A model generated the notes under the pieces. The model saw only the letters and a program-made list of their open reading frames with translations, made no database searches and was not told the DNA's origin. From the NCBI RefSeq assembly GCF_016863115.1, contig NZ_BOOG01000026.1, forward strand, positions 1 through 64,000: DNA of 64,000 bases, written 5' to 3'. Source of the DNA: Sphaerimonospora thailandensis. GTDB lineage: Bacteria > Actinomycetota > Actinomycetes > Streptosporangiales > Streptosporangiaceae. Each line of letters starts with the position of its first letter. Position 1 is the first letter of the stretch. The translations under genes were made by a program, and so were the position numbers. Below are positions 9,219 through 16,878 of this stretch, one piece after another.

Positions 9219-10061
9219 TTGGGCATGATCATGGCCGTGAGCTTCACGCGCTACGGACGGCTCTACTACCTCGATCCCGGCGGTCACTCCCCGAAGGTGG
9301 GGGACAAGGTGCTCGTGCCCACCGACGCCGGGCCGGAGGTGGCCGAGTGCGTGTGGGCCCCGCAGTACGTCAGTGAGGACATCGACGGCCTGCCCGTCTG
9401 TCAGGGGCTCGCGGCCGATCAGCACCTGGCCCGCGACGAGAGCAACCGCCGCCGCAGAGCGGAGGCGCGCAGTGTGTCGAAGCGTCTCATCAAGCGGCAC
9501 GAACTGCCGATGAAGGTGGTCGGCGTTGACTACCTGGACGTCGACAACGTCTTCACCGTCTATTTCTCGGCGCCGCATCGGGTGGACTTCCGCGCGCTCG
9601 TCCGCGATCTGGCCAGGAACCTCCGCGCCCGGGTCGAACTGCGGCAGATCGGGCCGCGGGACGAGGCCAGACTGCAGGGCGGGATCGGGCCGTGCGGGCG
9701 TGACCTGTGCTGCGCGACGTTCCTCAAGGACTTCGAGCCGGTCTCGGTCCGGATGGCGAAGGACCAGGATCTGCCGGTGAATCCGCTCAGAATCGCCGGC
9801 GCGTGCGGGCGTCTGATGTGCTGCCTGAAATATGAGCATCCGCTCTATCAGGAGTTCCGGGCCTCCGCGCCCCGAACGGGGACGGCCGTGGACACCCCGG
9901 AGGGCTCCGGCACGGTCGTCGGCCACAATGTGCCGGGCGACTCGGTGATCGTCCGCCTGAACGACGGAGGCCGCCGGTGCGCCTGCTCCAGGGCGAGCGT
10001 GTGCTCCCCTCGTAAACAGCACGACGAGATGTACGGCAAAGCGGGCGATCCGGAAGAGTAG
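9219..10061 (+). CDS. PSP1 / RicT-family regulatory-complex protein
   Basis: A ~280-residue PSP1-domain protein related to Bacillus RicT (YaaT), part of an Fe-S-containing complex that influences RNA processing there. Two cysteine clusters typical of the family are present: GPCGRDLCCATFLKDF and GACGRLMCCLKYEH. The C-terminal region adds a basic segment with CACSRASVC. The start is uncertain. AGGAGGG (9204-9210) is 8 bases from a TTG at 9219, 14 bases from ATG 9225 and further from ATG 9231. TTG is chosen on spacing; the conserved domain starts at MAVSFTRYGRLYY. Confidence 0.8.
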   Translation: MGMIMAVSFTRYGRLYYLDPGGHSPKVGDKVLVPTDAGPEVAECVWAPQYVSEDIDGLPVCQGLAADQHLARDESNRRRRAEARSVSKRLIKRHELPMKVVGVDYLDVDNVFTVYFSAPHRVDFRALVRDLARNLRARVELRQIGPRDEARLQGGIGPCGRDLCCATFLKDFEPVSVRMAKDQDLPVNPLRIAGACGRLMCCLKYEHPLYQEFRASAPRTGTAVDTPEGSGTVVGHNVPGDSVIVRLNDGGRRCACSRASVCSPRKQHDEMYGKAGDPEE

Positions 10062-10407
10062 TCGTACGTCGGCTGCGCGCGGGGGAGCGACCTGGGAAAG
10101 AGCTGGAGCCGCAAGAACGTTTCTGCTGGCTCACGCTCCCAGTTGGCGGCATGCTGGTCGGCGGTAATGCGATCGGCCGCGTGCGGCCGTGTGACCGGTG
10201 ACCGTGCGTTCGGCTGGACGTTCGGCTGGGTTTTTCTGAGGCGGGGGACCGGGGGCTATGGGGCGGGCGGACGACAGGGACGATGTCGCCGGGTGGTGGC
10301 GGGGAGAACGGCGTTTCCTTACGCGGCGTTTCCTTACGCGGCGTTTCCCCGAGCCCGGGGCCTGGCCGGGGACGCGTGGTGACCGCGGCGACCGCGGCGA
10401 CCCCGGC
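10062..10407. other. Intergenic stretch with a 15-bp tandem repeat
   Basis: No convincing gene is seen here. GGCGTTTCCTTACGC is repeated in tandem at 10310-10324 and 10325-10339, with a partial third copy. An ATG at 10258 opens a frame that runs into the peptidase gene, but the encoded residues are repeat-derived and arginine-rich and would precede a perfectly placed lipoprotein signal, so it is treated as leader or promoter DNA. Confidence 0.5.
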
Positions 10408-11952
10408 GTGATCCGCCGCGTCGCCGTCGCGTCCGTCGCCGCGACATTGCTCGTCGCCGGTTGCACCTCCGCGGCCAGGGGGGACGGCGACTCGCCGGAA
10501 TCGGGCAAGGCAGACCGGAACGCGGCGGCCGAGGCCCCCACGCCCGCGCTTCAGCCGTTCTACGGCCAGCGGGCGGGGTGGCGCGACTGCGGCGGGGGCT
10601 TCGAGTGCGCGAAGATCCAGGTCCCGCTCGACTACGCCGACCCGTCCGGCGAACGGATCGAACTGAGCGTGATCCGCCTGCCCGCCTCGGGCAAGCGGAT
10701 GGGCTCGCTGCTCATCAACCCCGGCGGGCCCGGCGGTTCGGGTGTGGACTACACCCGCATGGCCCGCAACGTGCTCACCGACGGGCTACGCGCCCGGTTC
10801 GACATCGTCGGCTTCGACCCTCGCGGAGTCGGGGAGTCGACTCCGATCCGGTGCATGTCGGGCAAGGAACTGGACGCCTACGTGGCGATGGACACCAGCC
10901 CCGACACCCCCGCCGAGGTCGCGGCGCTGAAGACCGGCTCGAAGGCGTTCGCGGACCGGTGCGGCGCCAAGGCGCGCCGCCTGCTCCCGTTCGTCGGCAC
11001 GCCGGACGCGGCCAGGGACATGGACGTGCTGCGCGCGGTCCTTGGCGACTCCGGTCTCACCTATCTCGGCAAGTCGTACGGCACGTACCTGGGCGCGGTG
11101 TACGCGGATCTCTTCCCGAAGCGGGTGCGGGCCCTGGTGCTCGACGGGGCCGTCGACCCGGCCGTCCCGTCGCTGAAATCCGAACTCGTCCAGGCCCGGG
11201 GGTTCGAGGTGGCCCTGAAGGCGTTCGTGGAGGACTGCTTCAAGGATGCTTCCTGCCCCTTCACCAGCCGTACGGTCGACGGCGCGATGAGGGAGATCAC
11301 CGTCCTGCTCAAGCGCGCCGACGAGCACCCACTGAAGAACGATCTGAAGGACGGTCGCGAGGTCAACGAGTCATGGACGATCCTCGGCATCGTCACCCCG
11401 CTGTACGAGCGTGAGGCGTGGCCGTTGCTGCGCCGGGCTCTCGGCAGTGCCCTCGTCCACGGCAACGGGACGGACCTGCTGCGCATGGCCGACCTGCTGG
11501 TCGAGCGTAAGTCCGACGGGTCGTACTCAAACCAGACCGAGGCGAACCTGGCGATCAACTGCCTGGACCATCCGTACCCGAAGGACATGGCGGCCTTCCG
11601 GAAGGCCGCCGGCGAGGCGGCCAAGGTGTCCCCGCATTTCGGGAGCTTCGTGGTGTGGGGCTCGCTGACCTGCGCGTACTGGCCGATCCCGGCCAAGAGC
11701 GACGACAAGCCGATCAAGGCCGAGGGGGCGCCGCCGATCCTCGTGATCGGCACCGTGCGCGACCCGGCCACGCCGTACGAATGGGCGCAGGGGCTGGCCT
11801 CGGAACTGACGTCCGGCGTGCTGCTCGGATACGACGGGGACGGCCACACGGCCTACCGGACCGGATCGAAGTGCGTCGACCGGGCCGTCGACGACTACCT
11901 GATCTCGCTGCGGGTGCCCGCCGCCGGCACGGTCTGTCCGAACGCGGAATAG
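10408..11952 (+). CDS. Secreted alpha/beta-hydrolase lipoprotein, TAP-type peptidase
   Basis: A 514-residue serine hydrolase of the tripeptidyl-aminopeptidase (TAP/SlpD) group, which releases short peptides from the N-termini of extracellular peptides. From the GTG at 10408 the protein begins MIRRVAVASVAATLLVAGC, an ideal lipoprotein signal with the lipid-modified Cys at 19. The oxyanion/HGGP-like block is INPGGPGGSG. The nucleophile is S223 in GKSYGTYLG. The acid and base are D452 (VRDPATP) and H480 (DGHTAY). The C-terminal TAP segment ends with paired cysteines (KCVDRAV ... GTVC). A longer start at 10258 exists but would bury the signal. No clear Shine-Dalgarno is seen before 10408. Confidence 0.82.
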   Translation: MIRRVAVASVAATLLVAGCTSAARGDGDSPESGKADRNAAAEAPTPALQPFYGQRAGWRDCGGGFECAKIQVPLDYADPSGERIELSVIRLPASGKRMGSLLINPGGPGGSGVDYTRMARNVLTDGLRARFDIVGFDPRGVGESTPIRCMSGKELDAYVAMDTSPDTPAEVAALKTGSKAFADRCGAKARRLLPFVGTPDAARDMDVLRAVLGDSGLTYLGKSYGTYLGAVYADLFPKRVRALVLDGAVDPAVPSLKSELVQARGFEVALKAFVEDCFKDASCPFTSRTVDGAMREITVLLKRADEHPLKNDLKDGREVNESWTILGIVTPLYEREAWPLLRRALGSALVHGNGTDLLRMADLLVERKSDGSYSNQTEANLAINCLDHPYPKDMAAFRKAAGEAAKVSPHFGSFVVWGSLTCAYWPIPAKSDDKPIKAEGAPPILVIGTVRDPATPYEWAQGLASELTSGVLLGYDGDGHTAYRTGSKCVDRAVDDYLISLRVPAAGTVCPNAE

Positions 11953-12040
11953 CCGCGCACGAGCCGTACGAGCCGGTATTCCGCACTGTGCGCGGGGATC
12001 CCGGTGAACATGTAGACTAACCTCGCCGTCGTACGGCATC

Positions 12041-12117
12041 GCCGCCTTAGCTCAGTCGGCCAGAGCGACGCACTCGTAATGCGTAGGTCAAGGGTTCGAT
12101 TCCCTTAGGCGGCTCCA
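12041..12117 (+). tRNA. tRNA-Thr (anticodon CGT)
   Basis: A complete cloverleaf. The acceptor GCCGCCT (12041-12047) pairs with AGGCGGC (12107-12113), with discriminator T and an encoded CCA (12115-12117). The anticodon stem ACGCA/TGCGT encloses loop CTCGTAA, anticodon CGT at 12075-12077 (reads ACG). The T-arm contains GGTTCGATTCC. It stands alone between the peptidase gene and a small orphan ORF. Confidence 0.97.
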
Positions 12118-12126
12118 CTCGCACCA

Positions 12127-12157
12127 GGGCGTTCCTTGATTCCAAGGGGCGCCCTTT
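12127..12157 (+). terminator. Probable tRNA terminator
   Basis: AGGGCGTTCC pairs with GGGGCGCCCT (two G-U pairs) and is followed by TT, 10 bases after the tRNA CCA end. Confidence 0.5.
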
Positions 12158-12230
12158 CGATCTTGCTGCCAGAGTGCCGCAGCCAGGTGCCAGTCGATCA
12201 CTCGCAGGGGTGCCAGGAGGTGCCACGCGA

Positions 12231-12383
12231 TCACGTGTTGGCGCGAACGACCCACACCGACACGTGATCGTCGCCGTAGGTGTAGCGCAGTGTGTACGAG
12301 TCCGCCACGATCTCGAACGCGGTCGGGATGCCGCCGTACGGCCGCGCGCCAGGCGCAGAATAGGCGATCTTAGAAGCGGACAT
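12231..12383 (-). CDS. Small hypothetical protein (50 aa) downstream of tRNA-Thr
   Basis: A minus-strand frame from ATG (complement of 12381-12383) to TGA, 50 residues, beginning MSASKIAYSAP and ending WVVRANT. Its second half (FEIVADSYTLRYTYG, then VSVWVVRANT) alternates hydrophobic and polar residues as in a beta-sheet and resembles the C-terminal strands of small folded proteins, so it looks like real coding sequence or the surviving end of a larger gene. I do not recognise the family. No good Shine-Dalgarno is visible. Its position just downstream of a tRNA gene fits a remnant of an integrated element. Confidence 0.4.
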   Translation of the reverse strand: MSASKIAYSAPGARPYGGIPTAFEIVADSYTLRYTYGDDHVSVWVVRANT

Positions 12384-12415
12384 TAATGGACAAAAGGGAT
12401 TTTAGTGGTTTAATC

Positions 12416-12421
12416 TAGGAT
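12416..12421 (+). promoter_or_regulatory. Candidate -10 box for the Gly/Asn-rich secreted protein
   Basis: TAGGAT lies in an unusually AT-rich patch (12381-12450) and would give a leader of about 170 bases ahead of the ATG at 12600. No convincing -35 is visible. Confidence 0.35.
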
Positions 12422-12520
12422 ATAGAACGACAAGGCTGGATAAAACCGTTATGCGGCGGTTTGTGGTGGGATCGTGCCGGTAATCAAGCAGGTGCAGGAA
12501 AATAGTCCGTTAGGGGGCTG

Positions 12521-12559
12521 CGGAGGCGTTTCTCCTGTGAGGCTACAGAAACGCCTCCG
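12521..12559 (+). promoter_or_regulatory. Perfect 13-bp hairpin in the 5' leader
   Basis: CGGAGGCGTTTCT (12521-12533) pairs perfectly with 12547-12559 across a 13-base loop, and A-rich sequence follows. It ends 40 bases before the ATG at 12600 and has no U-tract on either strand, so it looks like a structured leader element and not a terminator. Confidence 0.55.
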
Positions 12560-12599
12560 AAAATTAAGGGCAATCGAATCCTGTCAAGGGGGACACGTA

Positions 12600-13043
12600 A
12601 TGCCCGCTTTCAAGAACATCATCGCCGGGCTGGCGCTGGGCACCGCGATCACAGGTGGCGCGCTCACTCTGGGCGCCACCGCTGCCAGCGCCACCGTCAT
12701 GCCGGCCTGGGGCGGCGGCTTCGGTGGCTGGGGCGGCGGCTGGGGCGGCGGCTTCGGCTGCGGCGGCGGAGGCGGCTTCGGGGGCGGAGGCGGCTTCGGC
12801 GGCGGTGGGTTCGGAAACTGCAACATGGGCTGGTCGAACAACAACCTCTGGAACCAGAACCAGTTCAACGATCAGTTCAACGACGAGTCTGCCTTCGCGG
12901 TTTCCAACGGTGTCTCGACCATCGCCTTCCAGGGCAGGACGAACTCGAACACCAACTGGTGGAACAACACCAGGCTCAACAACAACATGGGATTCGGTAG
13001 CAGTAACTGGTTCAACAACGGCAACAACAACAATTGGTGGTGA
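12600..13043 (+). CDS. Secreted Gly/Asn-rich low-complexity protein
   Basis: A 147-residue exported protein. Residues 1-31 are a signal peptide ending ATAASA. The mature part opens with a Gly/Trp/Phe block (runs of GGGFGG, ~36-75, with two cysteines), then a middle segment (ESAFAVSNGVSTIAFQGR) that could form a beta-strand pair, and then an Asn/Trp/Phe-rich tail ending NNNNWW. AGGGGG lies 7-8 bases before the ATG. An earlier in-frame GTG at 12474 would add a non-signal extension and cross the leader hairpin, so it is rejected. The composition suggests a self-assembling or surface-coating protein, but it lacks the chaplin core and does not look like a rodlin. Function unknown. Confidence 0.75.
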   Translation: MPAFKNIIAGLALGTAITGGALTLGATAASATVMPAWGGGFGGWGGGWGGGFGCGGGGGFGGGGGFGGGGFGNCNMGWSNNNLWNQNQFNDQFNDESAFAVSNGVSTIAFQGRTNSNTNWWNNTRLNNNMGFGSSNWFNNGNNNNWW

Positions 13044-13176
13044 GAACGAACTCAACTGTGACGGCCGGCGGAACCACCGGCCGATGGCCCGATGGCGCAT
13101 GGTCGCCCTGGTGGGCGCCTGACGGTGCGGTGCGAATGCCGAGCACGACTCGGCCGGGCACGAGCGGTTGAGAAAA

Positions 13177-13208
13177 GGGCCCCGGCGGAAACTCCTCCGC
13201 CGGGGCCC
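13177..13208 (-). terminator. Terminator shared by convergent genes
   Basis: A perfect 13-bp GC stem (13177-13189 with 13196-13208) has a 6-base loop. On the minus strand it is followed by TTTTCTC, so it best fits the end of the aldehyde dehydrogenase-like gene. Confidence 0.8.
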
Positions 13209-13232
13209 TGCCCGTTCGAAGCTTCTATGCGC

Positions 13233-14627
13233 TCAGTCCCGGATGACGCCCTTGGTACGCATGAGAAACTCGGCGAGATAACGGTCGTGCGGCACCCAGG
13301 GTGCCATCCAGTGGGTCGGATGATCGCCGACGTAGACGTTGCCGATCGTCGGTTCCGCCATCAGGCGGTCGATCAGCCCCTCGTCCCCGGTGATCGCGGT
13401 CAGCACCAGAGTGTCCTTCAGCGGCCCGATGCCGTCGTCATATGACCAGGGCGCCACCCAGACGCAGGGGAAGGACAGCTCGATGCCGGTCTGCGGGGCG
13501 TCCGCGCGGTCGACCCGCATGACCGCGGGGCGCAGGACCCCGATGCCGTCCCCGAGATCGTCGACGATGCCGCCGCCACCGAGCAGGATCTCGGCGTCCC
13601 CAACGTGATCGAACAGGTACTTTTCCACGGCCCGGGCGTTGGCGAGAGACTGCGCGGGCAGCACGGCCCCGTCGTCTTCCGGCGGGAGGCTCGGGATGGC
13701 GGACAGCCGCTCGGCCACGGCCTCGCCCAACGGACGGGGGTCGCCCGCCACGAAGACCGCCGTCGTGTTCACGCACGCGGTTCCGCCCTGCGAGCTGACC
13801 GAGTCGACGACGACGTCCAGGTGCGGGGTCCAGTCCTCCTCCGCGATCAGGATCTTCGACCGCCCCGGGCCCTGTGGGAGCACGTTGGTGTTCCGGCCGT
13901 ACTTGCTCACCACGTCCTCGCCGCCGTACACCATCGCGAGGTCGGCATCGCGGATGATGTCGTCGGCCACCGCGTGGTCGGTGGGCAGGAAGACCACCTG
14001 GTCGTCGCCGAAGCCGGCCTCCCGCAGCGCCGTGATCAGACGGTGGGGAGTGAAGGGCTCCCGCCGGGAGGGCCGGACGGCGACCCGATATCCCAGCGCC
14101 ACCGCCTCCAGCCACAGCGTGTGCACGGCCGGGTGATTGCCCGCCGCGTGTACGGCGAAGACATCGCCGCGCCGAGTCCACAGCGCACGGCCGTCTCGGG
14201 TGATCGGGTCCCGCCAGTCGGTGACGGCCCCGTTCGGCCTGGCGTACTGCGTCGAGCCGTACGCCTGGGCCGCGCTGCGCGCGATCGCGTCGGTCGCGGC
14301 CCGGACCACCGAGATCGGCATTCCGCAGACTCGGCTCACGAGCCGCTGGTAGTGCTCGGCGGAAAGCCCGTTGACGGGCCCGGTGGCGAACAGCCGACCG
14401 GCTCGCGCGAGGGCCTTGGCCCGCTCCCCGGGCGGCATGGGCCGCGCCCGGTGCAGTGCCGCCATGGTGCGCTGCACGTAGAGCCGCGGCACCAGGCTGA
14501 GCTCGGCTACCGGGTTTCCGGTGAGATCCGGAACGGTCACGTGCTTGCGGGTACGGTACGGACCGCTCGGGCCGAGCGCGTCGAGCCGGATCGGTTCGGT
14601 CGACAGCGTGCTCATCAGCGCGGCCAT
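13233..14627 (-). CDS. LuxC/EhpG-like acyl reductase (aldehyde dehydrogenase superfamily)
   Basis: A 464-residue NAD(P)-dependent reductase of the aldehyde dehydrogenase fold. The catalytic thiol is C285 in SQGGTACVNTT, in a dehydrogenase-like context (AVHAAGNHPAVHTLW, VRPSRREPFTPH). Relatives reduce an activated acyl group (acyl-CoA, acyl-AMP or acyl-enzyme) to an aldehyde; the phenazine enzyme EhpG and the luciferase-system LuxC are examples recalled from the families. The ATG abuts the TGA of the upstream ligase-like gene (TGAATG) with GGGGGTG before it, so the two are translationally coupled. A second ATG at 14614 (MSTLSTEP) is possible. The substrate cannot be inferred from the sequence. 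Confidence 0.75.
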   Translation of the reverse strand: MAALMSTLSTEPIRLDALGPSGPYRTRKHVTVPDLTGNPVAELSLVPRLYVQRTMAALHRARPMPPGERAKALARAGRLFATGPVNGLSAEHYQRLVSRVCGMPISVVRAATDAIARSAAQAYGSTQYARPNGAVTDWRDPITRDGRALWTRRGDVFAVHAAGNHPAVHTLWLEAVALGYRVAVRPSRREPFTPHRLITALREAGFGDDQVVFLPTDHAVADDIIRDADLAMVYGGEDVVSKYGRNTNVLPQGPGRSKILIAEEDWTPHLDVVVDSVSSQGGTACVNTTAVFVAGDPRPLGEAVAERLSAIPSLPPEDDGAVLPAQSLANARAVEKYLFDHVGDAEILLGGGGIVDDLGDGIGVLRPAVMRVDRADAPQTGIELSFPCVWVAPWSYDDGIGPLKDTLVLTAITGDEGLIDRLMAEPTIGNVYVGDHPTHWMAPWVPHDRYLAEFLMRTKGVIRD

Positions 14628-15737
14628 TCAGTACACCCCCTCGATGACCCGCTCGTCCTCGAAGACGGCGAGCGGTGCGACGTCGGCGACGGCATCGCCG
14701 AGCTGACCCGGTGGCGGCTGGACCCGCAGTGCCGTGTCCCGTTCGAGATTGTTGGGCAGCAGCAGGTTCTTGCTGAGGTGGTGCATCACGACCTGTCCGC
14801 GCTCGCCGTACGGGACCTCCCGCCTGGTCTCCGGGTCGACGACGGAGAAGGAGATGTACGGAGAGAACGGGTCGAAGACACAGGGGTCGTCGTCGTCCAG
14901 GCCTGTCCGTTCGCTCACCGACCCCATGATCATCGTACTTCCGTAGTTTCCGATGATCTTGACGTCCGGGAACACCTCGTCGCGCAGCAGCGCGCGCGTG
15001 TCGGGGTCCAGGTGCGCCCCGGCCCACACGATGACCCGGACCTTCTCGTTGATGAGGGCGACCAGCTCGTCTCGGCGGCTGAGCCGTACCAGCAGCGGCG
15101 GCGTGGTCACGAGGACTCCGATGTCCTGGGTGCGCAGCGCGTAGGCGCTCTGGTCGATCAGGTGCTCCGCGTAGCGGCCGGCCTCGTCGAGGCGGTTCTC
15201 GGAGATGAGCTTCTTCACCCAGCGCGGGTCGAGGTCGACGGAGAACCTGAAACCACCACGCCTGCGGACCTGCTGCCTGATCAGCTCGCCGAAGATGTGC
15301 GGCCCGCTCGGACCCAGTGACAGCCAGTTGGCTACCCGCGGGTAACCATGCTCGTCCATGAGACGGTTGTGGTGGTGCATCAGCCGGTCCATCCAGTCGG
15401 CGAGCAGGACCACCAGCTTCGGCGGGCCGGTCGTGCCGCCGCTCTCGAAGACGCCGATCACCTCGGGCCGGGAGCCGTACCCTTTGGGCACGAGATCCTC
15501 GACGCGGACGTCACGGAACTCGTTGACCACGTTGGGGAAGAGTCGCAGGTCGGCGAAGGTGTGCACGTCGGTCAGCGGATCGAAGTCGAGGTTTTCCGCC
15601 CGCTTCAGCCAGAACGGCGAGCCTGTCTGAGGATCGAAGTGCCAGCGCATGGCCGCCTCGACGAACTCCCGGCCGTCCGGCACCTGATCGACGGGGCAGT
15701 CAAGCACGTCAAGGACTGGATCCGTGGCATTCGACAT
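14628..15737 (-). CDS. LuxE/EhpF-like adenylate-forming acyl-activating enzyme
   Basis: A 369-residue member of the ANL (adenylating) superfamily of the short LuxE / phenazine EhpF type. It has the phosphate-binding P-loop ESGGTTGPPK (98-107), an aromatic and His-rich segment (MDRLMHHHNRLMDEHG), an IGNYGSTMIMG block corresponding to the A5 region, and ERGQVVMHH near the hinge. Such enzymes activate a carboxylate with ATP for a partner reductase, here the coupled LuxC/EhpG-like gene. GGGAG stands 6 bases before the ATG. No biosynthetic genes adjoin the pair, so its substrate is unknown. Confidence 0.75.
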   Translation of the reverse strand: MSNATDPVLDVLDCPVDQVPDGREFVEAAMRWHFDPQTGSPFWLKRAENLDFDPLTDVHTFADLRLFPNVVNEFRDVRVEDLVPKGYGSRPEVIGVFESGGTTGPPKLVVLLADWMDRLMHHHNRLMDEHGYPRVANWLSLGPSGPHIFGELIRQQVRRRGGFRFSVDLDPRWVKKLISENRLDEAGRYAEHLIDQSAYALRTQDIGVLVTTPPLLVRLSRRDELVALINEKVRVIVWAGAHLDPDTRALLRDEVFPDVKIIGNYGSTMIMGSVSERTGLDDDDPCVFDPFSPYISFSVVDPETRREVPYGERGQVVMHHLSKNLLLPNNLERDTALRVQPPPGQLGDAVADVAPLAVFEDERVIEGVY

Positions 15738-15913
15738 GTCGTCTCCCGTTGCCCCGGGGCACGTCCGAACAGACTATTTCGGTTTAAGTCACTTATGTAC
15801 CAAATCTCTCCATCTATCCCGTTCGGTGGACGGAAAAATCTCGGGCGGCGCCGGCGTGAGCGCGAGTCGCGCCTACCTGACCCTGTCGCCAGGCCGTGGG
15901 CATGTTGTCCAGA

Positions 15914-16327
15914 TCAGATTTTGATCACGGTGACTCGGCCGCGGCACATGGCGGAGATGTCGTCGGGGTCGGAGGTGAGGACGGTCGTCGGACCCGGGGC
16001 CGCGAGCGCGGTGGCGGACAGCATGGCGTCGATGGCGTACTTGTGTCCGTGTAATCCGGCATCGGCGAGCAGGGCCGCCGCTTTTCGGGCGATCGGCTCG
16101 GTGACGGGTTCGATCACGATTCGCGACAGGATCCAATCGAGCGCTGAGCGATTTATTCGGGGATGTATGACCTCTACCAGCGTGGCGGTACTGGTGATGA
16201 CACGGAGGTCGTCCGTACGGGCCAGCGCGAGCCAGGCGGTGACGTCGCGGTCGCGGAGCACGGCCTTGGCCAAGCCCTCGCTGTCGAGGAGGAGGGTGCC
16301 GCCAGGTGTGGCGGAGGGCCGGGTCAC
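15914..16327 (-). CDS. vapC: VapC-type PIN-domain toxin
   Basis: A 137-residue PIN-domain ribonuclease. The acidic metal-binding set is present: D15 (LLLDSEG), E52 (LVEVIH), D100 (YAIDAMLS) and D120/D122 (TSDPDD). Toxins of this type cleave specific RNAs when freed from their antitoxin. The GTG start overlaps the TGA of the antitoxin gene by four bases (GTGA), the classical antitoxin-then-toxin arrangement. The set of catalytic residues suggests it is functional. Confidence 0.85.
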   Translation of the reverse strand: MTRPSATPGGTLLLDSEGLAKAVLRDRDVTAWLALARTDDLRVITSTATLVEVIHPRINRSALDWILSRIVIEPVTEPIARKAAALLADAGLHGHKYAIDAMLSATALAAPGPTTVLTSDPDDISAMCRGRVTVIKI

Positions 16328-16590
16328 GCGGCAGACGTTCTGGAGGAGCCGTGCTGATTCTCGCGGGCACGCCGAAGGATGTCGCGCTTCTGATTGATTT
16401 CCTCATCGGTGATGGGACCGTGGTCGGCCTCTGCGACCGCGATGAGCTCGTTGAGGTTGTCGCGTTCGATCTGCCTGGCGACTGCGGCGGCCACATAGGC
16501 GGACAGGCCGGAGGGGCCGCTGCGCACGCGAGCGGCCTCTGCGACGTCGCGGGGCATGGTGATCGAGTACTTCTGGGTAGGCTCGCTCAT
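16324..16590 (-). CDS. vapB: Ribbon-helix-helix antitoxin partner of VapC
   Basis: An 88-residue protein beginning MSEPTQKYSITMPRDVA, a ribbon-helix-helix strand and helix (KYSITMPRDVAEAARVR, then GLSAYVAAAVARQIER). The charged C-terminal tail (EEINQKRDILRRARENQH) would wrap the toxin. The longer frame upstream of ATG 16590 runs antisense through a duplicated ABC-F leader and is rejected. The promoter should lie in 16591-16625, where a TAGCAT-like box can be read on the minus strand. Confidence 0.8.
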   Translation of the reverse strand: MSEPTQKYSITMPRDVAEAARVRSGPSGLSAYVAAAVARQIERDNLNELIAVAEADHGPITDEEINQKRDILRRARENQHGSSRTSAA

Positions 16591-16625
16591 GCTCTTTATG
16601 CTACCGCGGATACCCCAGCATCGGC

Positions 16626-16667
16626 AGGAGAACACCGTGGGACACGTCGAGGTCGGGCACCTCACGC
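16626..16667 (+). repeat. Direct repeat copy 1: copy of the ABC-F gene's ribosome-binding site and start
   Basis: This 42-bp stretch, beginning AGGAGAACACCGTGGGACAC, matches 18432-18473 at 41 of 42 positions (one C/T change). It contains the Shine-Dalgarno, GTG and first ten codons of the ABC-F gene but leads into no continuing frame. The two copies are 1,806 bp apart and bracket the AAA-DUF4143 gene and the Fic-like remnant. Confidence 0.9.
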
Positions 16668-16878
16668 GCAAACCATGACCTCCTTGAGATAGATCAATCA
16701 CGGAAAGGATGCCCCTCGCTCACCCCGGGGCTCAGCAGGGCAGCTTCACCAGCTTCGTGGTCTGTCGGTATTTGACTCCGTCATATGTCGTTGATCGTTG
16801 TTGGGTCTGCCGGTTTCAGGAGCCGTCAAATGTCGATCTGGCCTATGCTGGGCTCGATCGCCGCGGAGGGGAGCTGCA
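16668..16878. other. Upstream region of the DUF4143 ATPase with an 11-bp direct repeat
   Basis: No gene is seen. GTCATATGTCG (16780-16790) recurs as GTCAAATGTCG (16825-16835), 45 bp apart and 44 bp before the ATPase start, which could be a regulator site pair. TATGCT at 16844-16849 is a possible -10 box. Confidence 0.4.

Noticed and set aside
10258-10407. Longer start for the TAP-type peptidase
   Set aside because: The extra 50 residues derive partly from a 15-bp tandem repeat and would mask the lipoprotein signal starting at GTG 10408.
12474-12599. Longer N-terminus for the Gly/Asn-rich protein
   Set aside because: It would place a non-hydrophobic extension before a complete signal peptide and would translate through the leader hairpin.
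13438-15027. 529-codon minus-strand frame and 571-codon plus-strand frame over the LuxC/LuxE-like genes
   Set aside because: They are arginine-rich, low-complexity shadows in other registers of two genes with recognisable active sites.
15873-16496. 207-codon minus-strand frame over vapBC
   Set aside because: It lies in another register of the VapBC genes, which have intact overlap and motifs.
16591-16701. Longer N-terminus for the VapB antitoxin
   Set aside because: The added residues are an antisense reading of the duplicated ABC-F leader; the domain starts at MSEPTQKYS.
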